Source: Siminovitchia fordii DSM 16014 = CIP 108821
GTDB lineage: Bacteria; Bacillota; Bacilli; Bacillales; Bacillaceae_C
NCBI RefSeq assembly: GCF_000374565.1
Contig: NZ_KB894690.1
Coordinates: forward strand, 86,820 to 150,819
Direction of reading: 5' to 3'
DNA length: 64,000 bases
Part shown: positions 19,367 to 27,788 of the stretch, piece after piece
Numbering within the stretch: position 1 is the first letter of the stretch
How the letters are laid out: each line of letters begins with the position of its first letter
Notes under the pieces: model-generated
Databases searched by the model: none
The model's input: only the letters and a program-made list of their open reading frames with translations
What the model was told of the DNA's origin: nothing
Translations under genes and position numbers: made by a program

Positions 19367-19399
19367 TGACATCTGTCTGACACACTGACCTTTTATAGT
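19367..19399 (+). promoter_or_regulatory. Promoter of the HtrA-like protease with the same direct repeats
   Basis: TGACATCT at 19367, TGACACAC at 19378 (11-bp period) and TATAGT at 19394. The distance from first repeat to -10 (27 bp) is identical to that in the promoter at 17150-17182. Confidence 0.6.
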
Positions 19400-19435
19400 T
19401 ACATATAAGAAGCAATGATGGAAGGGTGAGAAAGT

Positions 19436-20551
19436 ATGTTCAAGCGGTTTTTATCCATGTTCACCGCGGCAGTTATGGGGGCGGCCATCACGTTAGCGTC
19501 AGTCCAATATTTTGGTTCAGCCAACCAGACGGATCCGCCGGACGAAACTGCAACAAATACCAATGCGCAAAAGGTTGCGGCGAGTTCGAATTCAATTGCT
19601 GACATCGTTGAGCAGTCATCCAAAGCAATTGTCGGTGTTGTCAATAAGAAAAATCAAACGGACAGGTTCCAACTTTCAAAGGCGGTAACCTCAGGAACAG
19701 GATCTGGGGTCATTTATAAAAAAACGGAAAAAGAAGTTTTTATCTTGACAAACAACCATGTGATTGAAGGAGCCTCGCAAATCAGCATTTCTCTATATAA
19801 TGGAAAGGAAGTCGAAGCGGAATTAATTGGAACGGATGCCTTAACAGATATTGCAGTATTAAGAATTAAAGGCAATTATGATATTACGCCACTTCAGATT
19901 GGTGATTCTACCAAGCTTCGTGCTGGAGATCGAGTCATTGCCATCGGAAACCCGCTGGGACTTGACTTGTCAAGGACAGTAACGCAGGGGATTGTCAGTG
20001 CGGTCAATCGTACGATTGAAGTCACAACTTCAGCGGGTGATTGGGATCTTGATGTCATCCAGACGGATGCCGCAATCAATCCGGGGAACAGCGGAGGAGC
20101 ATTGATTAATGACTCTGGAGAGCTTGTTGGGATTAACAGTTTGAAAATTTCGGAGAACGGTGTTGAAGGATTGGGATTTGCCATCCCGATTAATGAAGTT
20201 ACAACGATTGCTGAAGAAATCATTAAAAACGGCCAGGTGGTCCGGCCATATTTGGGAGTGAGTGTTGTCAGCCTGGATAAAATCCCACCCGTTTATTTAC
20301 AGGGTCTACCAGAAACGGTAACAGAAGGAGTCATGGTTGCTTCCATTGATGAAAATTCGGAAATCGCAAAAGCTGGGTTAAGAGTCCAGGACGTTATCGT
20401 ATCCATCAATGGAAAGTCCATTAAAGATGAAGGCGGCCTTCGGAAATTTTTATATACAAAGCTTTCCGTTGGTGATCAGGTTACGGTGAAGGTTTACCGT
20501 AAAGGTGAAAAAAAGACTTTTACCGTGAAACTGGAAAGCAATAAAACGTAA
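19436..20551 (+). CDS. HtrA/DegP-like membrane-anchored serine protease with PDZ domain
   Basis: Trypsin-fold quality-control protease (371 aa) acting at the outer face of the membrane on misfolded or secreted proteins. An N-terminal membrane anchor (about residues 5-25) is followed by a short linker. The catalytic triad is His108 (TNNHVIEG), Asp138 (LTDIAVLRI) and Ser219 (NPGNSGGAL). A single PDZ domain covers roughly 270-370 (GVMVASIDENSEIAKAGLRVQDVIVSINGKSI). GGAAGGGTGAG is the ribosome site. Probably the output gene of the upstream two-component system because promoter repeats are shared. Confidence 0.95.
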   Translation: MFKRFLSMFTAAVMGAAITLASVQYFGSANQTDPPDETATNTNAQKVAASSNSIADIVEQSSKAIVGVVNKKNQTDRFQLSKAVTSGTGSGVIYKKTEKEVFILTNNHVIEGASQISISLYNGKEVEAELIGTDALTDIAVLRIKGNYDITPLQIGDSTKLRAGDRVIAIGNPLGLDLSRTVTQGIVSAVNRTIEVTTSAGDWDLDVIQTDAAINPGNSGGALINDSGELVGINSLKISENGVEGLGFAIPINEVTTIAEEIIKNGQVVRPYLGVSVVSLDKIPPVYLQGLPETVTEGVMVASIDENSEIAKAGLRVQDVIVSINGKSIKDEGGLRKFLYTKLSVGDQVTVKVYRKGEKKTFTVKLESNKT

Positions 20552-20554
20552 AAG

Positions 20555-20592
20555 AGAAACCAGGAGATGGAACATTCTCCTGGTTTCTTATA
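20555..20592 (+). terminator. Terminator after the HtrA-like gene
   Basis: A perfect 12-bp stem GAAACCAGGAGA/TCTCCTGGTTTC with a modest T-rich tail. Confidence 0.8.
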
Positions 20593-20932
20593 TTTAAGAA
20601 AGCAAAGTTTGAAATTTGTAAATGCTGTTCAATGGTCCGAAGGGGTATTTTGATTCACATTATATAAAAAATAGGGTTTTAATATTTCGTTTCTCTTTGA
20701 ATCGAAGTCACAAGATTCTTGGGAATAGGCAAACTTGATGGGCAGTAGGTATACTGTCCACAGCGTTTTTCCTTATATACCAAGCTTCACTGCAGAACCC
20801 GGTGAACGGCAAGCTAATGGAAAGTCGTTTGACTCATTCCATGTGCTCAAAAATTAAATTATTTCGTTTATTCTATTAATTTTATACCGTTATATTGTTT
20901 GTCTTTACTGAATAATGTTGTAAAAAGCAGTA
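20593..20932 (+). other. Intergenic region without recognised gene
   Basis: About 340 bp, AT-rich towards its end (ATTAAATTATTTCGTTTATTC). I see no reading frame with a ribosome site, no riboswitch and no convincing repeat. It presumably holds the promoter of the atoE-like gene, but no clear -35/-10 pair can be picked. Confidence 0.5.
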
Positions 20933-22282
20933 ATGAAAAAGGAGGGGATGATCATCTTAAAATCACTCACTAACTTTTTCGACCGAATGGTGCAGAGGTT
21001 TTTGCCGGATGCTTTTTTGTTTGCTGTCATATTAACGCTTGTCGTCTTTTTAATGGGAATTCTTTTTACAGGCAGTACACCTATTCAAATGGTCGAATAC
21101 TGGGGGAATGGTTTTTGGGATTTGCTGGCTTTTGCCATGCAGATGTCACTGATTGTTGTGACAGGTTATGTTTTAGCAAACACGCCCATTATTAAAAAAG
21201 GATTAGTGGTAATAAGCGCGCTCGCCAAAACTCCTGCACGAGCGATTATGTTAGTCACATTTACCGCTACAGTCGCTTCTTTAATTAACTATGGATTTGG
21301 ACTTGTCGTTGGTGCTTTAATTGCCATTCAAGTTGCCAAACGGGTCCCGTCTCTTGACTATCGTTTATTGGTCGCGAGTGCATATAGCGGATTTTTAGTA
21401 TGGCATGGGGGTTTATCAGGATCGATTCCGTTACTTATTGCAACTCCCGATCATTTTTTGGAAGAGACGATAGGGACCATTTCAGTTACAGAAACGATAT
21501 TTAGCGGCTTTAACTTGTTTATTGTATTTGTATTGTTAATCTCCTTGCCGCTTCTAAACCGTTTGATGCTGAAATCAAGAGAAGGTTTGGAAGTTACCCA
21601 TCCCAAGAACTGGGAAGCTGGTTCTATTGAGGAAACAGTGGAGGAGCCAGCGGAAAATTTGACCCCGTCAGACAGATTGGAGAATAGCCAAATTATATCG
21701 ATATTAATCGGCTTGTTCGGAATCGCTTATATTGTTTATCATTTTGTAACGAATGGTTTTGACTTAAATATTAATATCGTGAACTTTATTATGCTCTTCT
21801 TAGGAATTATTTTACATCGGACCCCGCGACGGTTTTTGGTCAGTGTTAATGATGCCGTTAAAAATGTTGGCGGCATTATCGTGCAGTTTCCGTTTTATGC
21901 AGGGATTATGGGGATGATGGTTGCTTCAGGGTTATCTGAAAGTATGTCATTATGGTTTGTCAACATTTCCACTGAATTCACTTATCCACTATTTACATTT
22001 ATCAGTGCAGGTATTGTTAACTTTTTTGTACCATCTGGCGGTGGTCAATGGGCTGTGCAAGGTCCCATTATGATACCAGCAGGAATTGAAATCGGTGTTG
22101 ATTCGGCAAAGACAGCTATGGCAGTCGCGTGGGGAGATGCTTGGACCAATATGATCCAGCCGTTTTGGGCATTGCCATTGCTCGCGATCGCTGGGCTTAG
22201 AGTGCGAGACATCATGGGTTTTTGCGTCATCATTTTAATTTACAGCTTTTTCCCAATAGCAATAGGTCTATTATTCTTATAA
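20933..22282 (+). CDS. atoE: Short-chain fatty acid transporter, AtoE family
   Basis: A 449-aa polytopic membrane protein of the AtoE/TIGR00366 type, linked in other bacteria to uptake of short-chain fatty acids such as acetoacetate or butyrate. NYGFGLVVGALIAIQVAKRVP, FLVWHGGLSGSIPLLIATP and IVNFFVPSGGGQWAVQGPIMIPAG are family hallmarks. The start is uncertain: AAGGAGGGG lies inside the first codons of the frame that begins at 20933 and only two to three bases before an in-frame ATG at 20948. It is followed by a broken amidohydrolase; no fatty-acid activation genes are adjacent. Confidence 0.85.
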   Translation: MKKEGMIILKSLTNFFDRMVQRFLPDAFLFAVILTLVVFLMGILFTGSTPIQMVEYWGNGFWDLLAFAMQMSLIVVTGYVLANTPIIKKGLVVISALAKTPARAIMLVTFTATVASLINYGFGLVVGALIAIQVAKRVPSLDYRLLVASAYSGFLVWHGGLSGSIPLLIATPDHFLEETIGTISVTETIFSGFNLFIVFVLLISLPLLNRLMLKSREGLEVTHPKNWEAGSIEETVEEPAENLTPSDRLENSQIISILIGLFGIAYIVYHFVTNGFDLNINIVNFIMLFLGIILHRTPRRFLVSVNDAVKNVGGIIVQFPFYAGIMGMMVASGLSESMSLWFVNISTEFTYPLFTFISAGIVNFFVPSGGGQWAVQGPIMIPAGIEIGVDSAKTAMAVAWGDAWTNMIQPFWALPLLAIAGLRVRDIMGFCVIILIYSFFPIAIGLLFL

Positions 22283-22422
22283 TAAAACCCCAATTTGAAG
22301 TGATTTATGAAATTAGACAGTTATTCATCAGGCGTGAACCCGATATTGTATTGGGCTCATGCCTTTTTATTTTGCCTTATTCCGGTTCTTGTTCTAGGTA
22401 AAATATCTATCCATTATGAACT

Positions 22423-22839
22423 GGAAAAGGCGATAATGGAGAGGATCACGCCCTTGCCATGTATCCGACACGAGAAATGTGGGATAAAGGAATAACCATC
22501 GCCAGTGCCAGTGACCACCCTCCTACCCCGGACTATCGACCAATGAACGCGATAGAAACTAGGGTTACTAGAAACAGGCCTTATCCGCAAGAACAAGATA
22601 CTGATATGGTTCATAATGCTGAGCAGGCTCTTACTGTAGAGGAAATGCTGCAGTCATACACAAAAAATGTTGCTTATCAAATTTTCCGCGAAGAGGACTA
22701 GGGTTCCCTAATGGTTGGAAAGAAGGCAGATATGGTAGTTCTTGGTGAGGATATCACCAAAGTAGACCCTAAAGATATTTCTGAAACTTCAATTGCTTAT
22801 ACGATTGTTGATGGGAAGGTTGTATATAAAGCGAAATGA
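22423..22839 (+). pseudogene. Amidohydrolase (YtcJ-like) C-terminal remnant with in-frame TAG
   Basis: One frame reads like the last ~140 residues of a YtcJ-type metal-dependent amidohydrolase: MWDKGITIASASDHPPTPDYRP, LTVEEMLQSYTKNVAYQIFREED, then TAG at 22699-22701, then GSLMVGKKADMVVLGEDI and AYTIVDGKVVYKAK to a normal stop at 22839. The family usually reads EED-x-GS at the break, so a single base change explains the stop. The N-terminal two thirds, including the HxH metal site, are missing. An intact YtcJ-like gene is at 52.8 kb. Clearly non-functional as an enzyme. Confidence 0.8.
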
Positions 22840-22935
22840 AAGCCGTACCATAAAAACAACAAATCCGAAACTAAAAATAAATGTATGGATACTTACCAGT
22901 GTTTAAGCTTTGATTCTTACGAAATAAAATTTTAA

Positions 22936-22972
22936 AAAGGACTGCCTGCAAGATTAGGCTAGTCCCTTTTTT
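22936..22972 (+). terminator. Terminator after the amidohydrolase remnant
   Basis: GGACTGCCT and AGGCTAGTCC pair with one bulge, followed by six T. The rest of 22840-23153 shows no gene. Confidence 0.75.
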
Positions 22973-23153
22973 CCTGTTTTTGTTTTTATTTCAGCCGGTG
23001 ATGCATTTAATAAGTTTTTCATGCAATGCAATAATGAAGTGTTTTAATCGATATTGGTTAATTTTTCGTTGATATGTATCATTATTTCAATCCTAAAGAA
23101 TTCGGTTTCTATGTCAAAGGTTCACAGGAGGGACATCAGGTGAATGGATTCTA

Positions 23154-23321
23154 TTAAGTCAATTGATATTTATTTAAAATCAAATCTAATTTTTGACTTA
23201 ATTCGATCGTCTTTTTATTATTTAATCCTTTGGTAGTGCCGTTGATAATCATTTCTCTCCTCAAATAATGGATCTCATCCAGCAATGTTTGCTTTATTTT
23301 ATTGTTTGGCATTTTCTCCAT
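23154..23321 (-). CDS. Spo0E-like aspartyl-phosphate phosphatase (sporulation regulator)
   Basis: A 55-residue helical protein of the Spo0E family, which removes phosphate from Spo0A~P (or a related regulator) and so delays sporulation. The pattern is typical: LLDEIHYLRREMIING in helix 1, then the signature SQKLD (Ser-x-x-x-Asp) within IELSQKLDLILNKYQ in helix 2, at normal family length. The ATG at 23321 is preceded by AAAGGAG at a spacing of ten; a second in-frame ATG is three codons further. It stands alone on the minus strand between plus-strand genes. Confidence 0.85.
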   Translation of the reverse strand: MEKMPNNKIKQTLLDEIHYLRREMIINGTTKGLNNKKTIELSQKLDLILNKYQLT

Positions 23322-23646
23322 CTCATTAATTCTCCTTTGTAGTTTTAATTAACTGTGCAGCTGGGGAATTTGATGAAGAAGCTACACAGGAAAACCAAGA
23401 ATAAATGGAGATAAAAAGTAGAGGAAGGGTCCCTCCCGGCATCATTAGGATAAATTGATTATACCATATGTTGTTGTGTGTAATCTACACATATACAATA
23501 TATAGTTGAAAATATTTGGAAAAAAGGAGATTTATTGTAAGGGGTTTCGAGGTTTCAATAGGATTACAATAAACCTGGGACCATTAATACAATCTATGAG
23601 ACACCCCAGTAATTCAAGGAAAATTTCTGTGATGTAAAATTAAGTG

Positions 23647-23675
23647 AAAAGGTCTCCGATGCGAGGCCTTTTGCA
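23647..23675 (+). terminator. Hairpin with T run in the 23.3-23.7 kb gap
   Basis: AAAAGG...CTC/GAG...CCTTTT hairpin ending in TTTTGC. No gene lies directly upstream on this strand. The rest of 23322-23693 shows nothing recognisable. Confidence 0.5.
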
Positions 23676-23693
23676 TGTTTTCCAATAGTGGGC

Positions 23694-23723
23694 TGGACAA
23701 TTATAAAGGAAATCCTGTATAAT
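23694..23723 (+). promoter_or_regulatory. Promoter of the marR-MFS operon
   Basis: TGGACA at 23694 and TATAAT at 23718, 18 bp apart. Just downstream, AGTTTCACGAAATAA contains TTTC/GAAA two bases apart and could be part of a MarR operator for autoregulation (inference). Confidence 0.6.
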
Positions 23724-23765
23724 TTTATTTAGTTTCACGAAATAATTAATTAGGGAGAATGTTAA

Positions 23766-24179
23766 ATGGAGCCTCACAGGCAGTTTTTTTGGGAGTATGC
23801 AGTGATGTATCGCCCATATATTAATCAATTAAATGAGCAATTGTCTCCTTTCCGTCTGTCAGTTCCCTTATGGTCCATCATGCATTTGTTGTTTCATGAT
23901 GGACCTCATACAATTGGCGGCATCTCAAATCGGCAAAATGTCGAGAAGCCAACAATAACTAAAATGGTGCAGAGGCTGGTGGAGCTTGATATCGTTGAGG
24001 CTCAGCCCGGGAGTGACAGGAGGACAAGGATTATTCAATTGACAGACCATGGAACAGAAGTTTTCGGGCAAGTTCGGGAAAAAATCAGCAGCTATCAGGA
24101 ATCTTTAGTGAAAGACATATCTGAAAAGGAACTACGGTCAGCTGCCCTTGTTTTACGCAAAATTTCCCGTCATTTTTAA
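23766..24179 (+). CDS. MarR-family transcriptional regulator
   Basis: A 137-aa winged-helix regulator. The helix-turn-helix and wing are seen in HTIGGISNRQNVEKPTITKMVQRLVELDIVEAQPGSDRRTRIIQLTDHG, where DRRTRIIQLT is the classic MarR wing. GGGAGAATG lies before the ATG. The next gene, 15 bp downstream, encodes an MFS transporter, the usual arrangement in which a MarR repressor controls a drug or metabolite efflux pump and itself. The inducer is unknown. Confidence 0.92.
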   Translation: MEPHRQFFWEYAVMYRPYINQLNEQLSPFRLSVPLWSIMHLLFHDGPHTIGGISNRQNVEKPTITKMVQRLVELDIVEAQPGSDRRTRIIQLTDHGTEVFGQVREKISSYQESLVKDISEKELRSAALVLRKISRHF

Positions 24180-24194
24180 TAAAAGGATGGTTTG

Positions 24195-25295
24195 ATGCAA
24201 AAAGAAAAACTTTGGACAAAGGATTTCATATCCATATCGGTAGTGAACTTTGTAATGATGCTGTCAATGTACTTATTGCTTGTAATTATGGCAACGTATG
24301 CGACTGAACATTACGATGCCTCCGCCAGTACAGCGGGATTGGTTGCAAGTATCTTTATTTTGGGTGCTTTAACTGGACGTTTATATGCAGGAAAACAAAT
24401 TGAACGTCTGGGAAGTAAAAAAATGTTAATTGCTGGAATTGTTTTCTTCGTTATTATCACAGTTGGCTATTTCATTTCCGCTGGTATTTATTTCTTGGTC
24501 CTTATCCGTTTTTTACATGGAATTGGAGTTGGCCTGGCAACAACGGCAACCGGTACGATTGTAGCGCAAATCATACCGCGAAGCAGAAACGGGGAAGGCA
24601 TTGGCTACTTTAGTTTAAGTGTAGTATTGGCAACTGCTATCGGCCCATTCGTGGGGCTTACTCTAATCAAATATTCAGGTTATACGAGCGTTTTTATCTT
24701 TTCTCTTCTTATGGGGATTATCAGCTTCATCATTGCGCTTCCAGTTAAAGCGCCAAGTGTTGAAAACGCAGCAAGCCCTGACACTAGAGGATTCAAGCTT
24801 TCAAACTTTTTAGAGATGCGGGCATTACCCATCTCTCTGGTTATGTTGATTGTGGGCCTGGCTTATTCAGGAATCCTGTCTTTTATCACTTCCTACGCCA
24901 AAGAAATGAACTTGATGGCAGCAAGCAGCTACTATTTTCTTGTTTATGCCGTCATTGTTTTTATTTCACGGCCATTTACCGGTAGACTGATGGATGGTAA
25001 AGGCGGTAATAGCGTTGCCTATCCCGCATTGATTTTATTTGCGATTGGAATGTTCATACTCAGTGAAGCTAACACCAATTTTTCCTTTTTACTAGCGGCC
25101 GCGATCATTGGATTGGGTTACGGCAATTTCCAATCATGCACTCAGGCCCTGGCTATTAAAGTGACACCCCCACATCGGATGGGATTGGCCAATTCAACGT
25201 ATTTCATCTGTATGGATCTAGGTCTTGGACTTGGGCCTTTCGCATTGGGATATCTCGTTCCAATCCTTGGATTTAAAGGTTTATATTCCTCATAG
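24195..25295 (+). CDS. MFS transporter truncated in its last helix by an in-frame TAG
   Basis: MFS permease with motif-A region GRLYAGKQIERLGSKKMLI and HGIGVGLATTATGTIVAQIIPRSRNGEGIGYFSLS, typical of MarR-linked efflux MFS proteins. The frame stops at TAG (25293-25295) after LGFKGLYSS, but continues in the same frame as IIVILAGIAAYYLLHGRKDKENSPSF to TAA at 25394, which would give a normal ~398-aa protein. So the final transmembrane segment is cut off by one nonsense codon. The 366-aa product may still insert in the membrane but is probably impaired; a pseudogene is the likeliest reading. ATG at 24195 follows AAAGGATGG. Confidence 0.85.
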   Translation: MQKEKLWTKDFISISVVNFVMMLSMYLLLVIMATYATEHYDASASTAGLVASIFILGALTGRLYAGKQIERLGSKKMLIAGIVFFVIITVGYFISAGIYFLVLIRFLHGIGVGLATTATGTIVAQIIPRSRNGEGIGYFSLSVVLATAIGPFVGLTLIKYSGYTSVFIFSLLMGIISFIIALPVKAPSVENAASPDTRGFKLSNFLEMRALPISLVMLIVGLAYSGILSFITSYAKEMNLMAASSYYFLVYAVIVFISRPFTGRLMDGKGGNSVAYPALILFAIGMFILSEANTNFSFLLAAAIIGLGYGNFQSCTQALAIKVTPPHRMGLANSTYFICMDLGLGLGPFALGYLVPILGFKGLYSS

Positions 25296-25398
25296 ATCAT
25301 AGTAATTCTGGCTGGGATCGCTGCTTATTATCTATTGCACGGAAGAAAGGATAAGGAAAACTCTCCGTCATTTAATCCGGCCAGCTCCAAGTAACTGC

Positions 25399-25440
25399 AA
25401 GCATTCTCGGAATTTGATCAGTTCCGCGAATGCTTTTTTA
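25399..25440 (+). terminator. Terminator of the marR-MFS operon
   Basis: AAGCATTC/GAATGCTT with an inner CGGAA/TTCCG pairing and six T. It directly follows the distal TAA at 25394, which supports the longer original MFS gene. Confidence 0.88.
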
Positions 25441-25586
25441 ATTAAAACAATGATAAACTGGTGATACGTAAAATCAATGAATAGGTGTACAGGTGTCGGA
25501 AGTAAAAGGGACTTGGTTGATTAGGCGATGAATACCTAATTAATAGCTTTATGGAGTAATCAAAAGAAGAGAAGAAGGTGAATGAC

Positions 25587-26102
25587 ATGTCATTGGAAAG
25601 TGTAAAAACTCATTTAGAACAATGGAACCGGCAAAATGATGTAATGGAGTTCGAAACAACTAGTGCGACAGTCGATCAAGCAGCTGAAGCAATCGGCGTT
25701 ACCCCTGCGCGGATAGCCAAAACGCTCTCTTTCAGAGCAGAAGAGGATCAGGCAATCCTGATTGTTGCTGCGGGAGATACCAAGATTGATAATAAGAAGT
25801 TTCGTCACCTATTCAATTTCAAAGCCCGTATGCTTTCCCCGGAAGAAGTATTGGCACAGACAGGACATGCCGTTGGCGGTGTTTGCCCATTTGGACTGGC
25901 CAATGATTTAAAGGTATATTTGGATATTTCACTGAAGCGCTTTGACACAGTCTTTCCTGCGTGCGGCAGTACAAATTCGGCCATTGAACTGACTTGCGAT
26001 GAATTATATGAATACTCGTCCGCTATTACATGGGTGGATGTCTGCAAAGGCTGGGAAGAGGAAAAACAGGCGGAGGAAGCGGCTATTGGCCGTCAATCTT
26101 GA
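25587..26102 (+). CDS. YbaK/EbsC-type aminoacyl-tRNA deacylase
   Basis: A 171-aa protein of the YbaK/ProX editing family, which hydrolyses mischarged aminoacyl-tRNA (for YbaK, Cys-tRNAPro). Typical parts are ATVDQAAEAIGVTPARIAKTLSF, the lysine-containing GDTKIDNKKFRHLF and HAVGGVCPFGL with DLKVYLDISLKRFDTVFPACGSTNSAIELT, where GGVCPFG and AGSxxxx-like CGSTNSA are conserved in the family. ATG at 25587 is chosen because AGAAGGTG precedes it; a GTG at 25578 is less likely. Monocistronic by spacing. Exact tRNA specificity unknown. Confidence 0.9.
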   Translation: MSLESVKTHLEQWNRQNDVMEFETTSATVDQAAEAIGVTPARIAKTLSFRAEEDQAILIVAAGDTKIDNKKFRHLFNFKARMLSPEEVLAQTGHAVGGVCPFGLANDLKVYLDISLKRFDTVFPACGSTNSAIELTCDELYEYSSAITWVDVCKGWEEEKQAEEAAIGRQS

Positions 26103-26111
26103 TAAAAATGG

Positions 26112-26145
26112 AGGTTTCCCATTCACTGAGATGGGAAATTTCTAC
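26112..26145 (+). terminator. Weak terminator-like hairpin after the YbaK-type gene
   Basis: TTTCCCAT/ATGGGAAA stem followed by TTTCT. The remaining bases up to 26314 show nothing else recognisable. Confidence 0.5.
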
Positions 26146-26314
26146 TTTAGAAGGGAAGCAGCCGGTTCATTTATAAAATGGGGTTATCTATATCAACTAT
26201 TTGAATATTGACTGTTTATTTAACATTTGGTAAATTTAAACTGACTTGTTGGGACTTTTGTTATGGCCAGTTGTTGGCGGGTGCCCCGCAAGTTTTTATT
26301 TTTAAAAAACATTT

Positions 26315-26329
26315 ATGTAAACGCATACA
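26315..26329 (+). promoter_or_regulatory. CcpA cre site upstream of an amino-acid permease
   Basis: ATGTAAACGCATACA matches the cre consensus WTGNAARCGNWWWCA at every position. It lies immediately before the AAAGGAGGGGG ribosome site and 16 bp before the start codon, i.e. probably downstream of the promoter, where CcpA acts as a roadblock repressor. This predicts glucose repression of the permease. Confidence 0.7.
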
Positions 26330-26345
26330 AAGGAGGGGGTTGGGG

Positions 26346-27788
26346 ATGAAAGAGGAACAAAGATTTATAAAAACTCTTGGGAACAGAGATGTCCTTTCGT
26401 TGGCCTTCGGTGCCATGATCGGGTGGGGCTGGGTGGTCACAGCTGGGCTTTGGATTACGGAAGCTGGTTCTTTAGGTGCTATTCTTGCCTTTTTGATCGG
26501 CGGGATGCTTGTCGTTTTTGTAGGACTTACCTATGCAGAACTGGCTGCGGCTCTTCCATTGGCGGGAGGGGAGCTGATATACAGCTTTAAAGCAATGGGC
26601 AGAATCGCTTCGTTTGTCACCACTTGGGCTATCATACTTGGATATGTATCCGTTGTAGCGTTTGAAGCGGTGGCACTTCCGACTGTTTTTGAATACTTGA
26701 TTCCTGGGTATAGCAAAGGCCATTTATATACGATTGCCGATTGGGATGTCACGATCACCTGGGCAGGAGTTGGAATTATAGGATCTATTATTATTGCCTG
26801 GATCAATTACCGCGGAATCAAGTTTTCAACCATCATAAACTTTATTTTGACCTTATTGATTATTATTGCCGGCATATTACTAATTACAGGAAGTACGATC
26901 TCCGGGAATATGGAGAATATGCAGCCTTTATTTGAAAAAGGAATGGGAGGGCTTTTAACGGTTGTAATCATGACGCCATTCATGTTTGTCGGATTTGACG
27001 TCATTCCTCAGGCAGCGGAGGAAATCAACCTTCCTCCAAAAAGGATAGGCTCTCTTTTAATCTTTTCAGTCTTTTTGGCCATCCTCTGGTATGTTTCCGT
27101 CATCTTTGGAGTGTCCAGGGTGTTGAATCCGTCTGAAATCGCAGGTTCCAATCTGGTCACTGCTGATGCGATGGCCAAAGCATTTGGCGGCAGCCAATTG
27201 ATGGGGAATATTCTGGTGCTGGGAGGAATCGGTGGTATTCTGACAAGCTGGATCGGTTTCTATGTCGGAGGAAGCCGCGCCATTTATGCGCTTGCAAAAG
27301 CGGGAATGCTTCCAAAGTCACTGGGCGAGCTGCATCCAAAATATAACACACCACATAAAGCGATACTCCTTATAGCTATACTATCTACGGCTGCTCCTCT
27401 TCTGGGGCGTCCAGCTCTTGTGTGGTTTGTTGATGCTGGAGGATTTGGCCTTGTCATCGCTTGGTTCATGGTTTCAGCATCTTTTATCATTTTGCGAAAA
27501 AAAGAACCGGGAATGGCACGCCCATTCCGTCTTCAGGGCGGTACTTCTATCGGGTGGATTGCGGTGGTTATGTCCATCGGCGTAGGCATTTTATATTTAC
27601 CGGGCATGCCATCGGCCTTGGTCTGGCCATATGAGTGGCTGATCGTATTTGCATGGACCATTTTGGGGATCGCTTTCTATAAGATGTCCGTATCTAAGTA
27701 TGGTAAGGAATTCGCGGATCAGCATTTGAATGGTGAAATTGCGCGTGTTGTAAATTATGAGAATACGGAAGAACAGCAGGCACGGTAG
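26346..27788 (+). CDS. APC-family amino acid permease
   Basis: A 480-aa amino acid-polyamine-organocation transporter with about 12 hydrophobic segments. The first segment has the substrate-binding loop AFGAMIGWGWVVTAGLWI (the family pattern is GxxIGxG), and TPFMFVGFDVIPQAAEEINLPPKRIG is the conserved TM6/loop region. YAxxRxG-like IYALAKAGMLPKSLGELHPKYNTPHKAI closes the central part. ATG at 26346 follows AAAGGAGGGGGT; an in-frame start far upstream would run through the cre site. Carbon-catabolite repression through that site suggests a catabolic role. The substrate is not evident. Confidence 0.9.
   Translation: MKEEQRFIKTLGNRDVLSLAFGAMIGWGWVVTAGLWITEAGSLGAILAFLIGGMLVVFVGLTYAELAAALPLAGGELIYSFKAMGRIASFVTTWAIILGYVSVVAFEAVALPTVFEYLIPGYSKGHLYTIADWDVTITWAGVGIIGSIIIAWINYRGIKFSTIINFILTLLIIIAGILLITGSTISGNMENMQPLFEKGMGGLLTVVIMTPFMFVGFDVIPQAAEEINLPPKRIGSLLIFSVFLAILWYVSVIFGVSRVLNPSEIAGSNLVTADAMAKAFGGSQLMGNILVLGGIGGILTSWIGFYVGGSRAIYALAKAGMLPKSLGELHPKYNTPHKAILLIAILSTAAPLLGRPALVWFVDAGGFGLVIAWFMVSASFIILRKKEPGMARPFRLQGGTSIGWIAVVMSIGVGILYLPGMPSALVWPYEWLIVFAWTILGIAFYKMSVSKYGKEFADQHLNGEIARVVNYENTEEQQAR

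Noticed and set aside
22307..22495. Open frame of 62 codons after atoE
   Set aside because: It overlaps the amidohydrolase remnant in another frame and has no ribosome site; its N-terminal hydrophobic part is not convincing.
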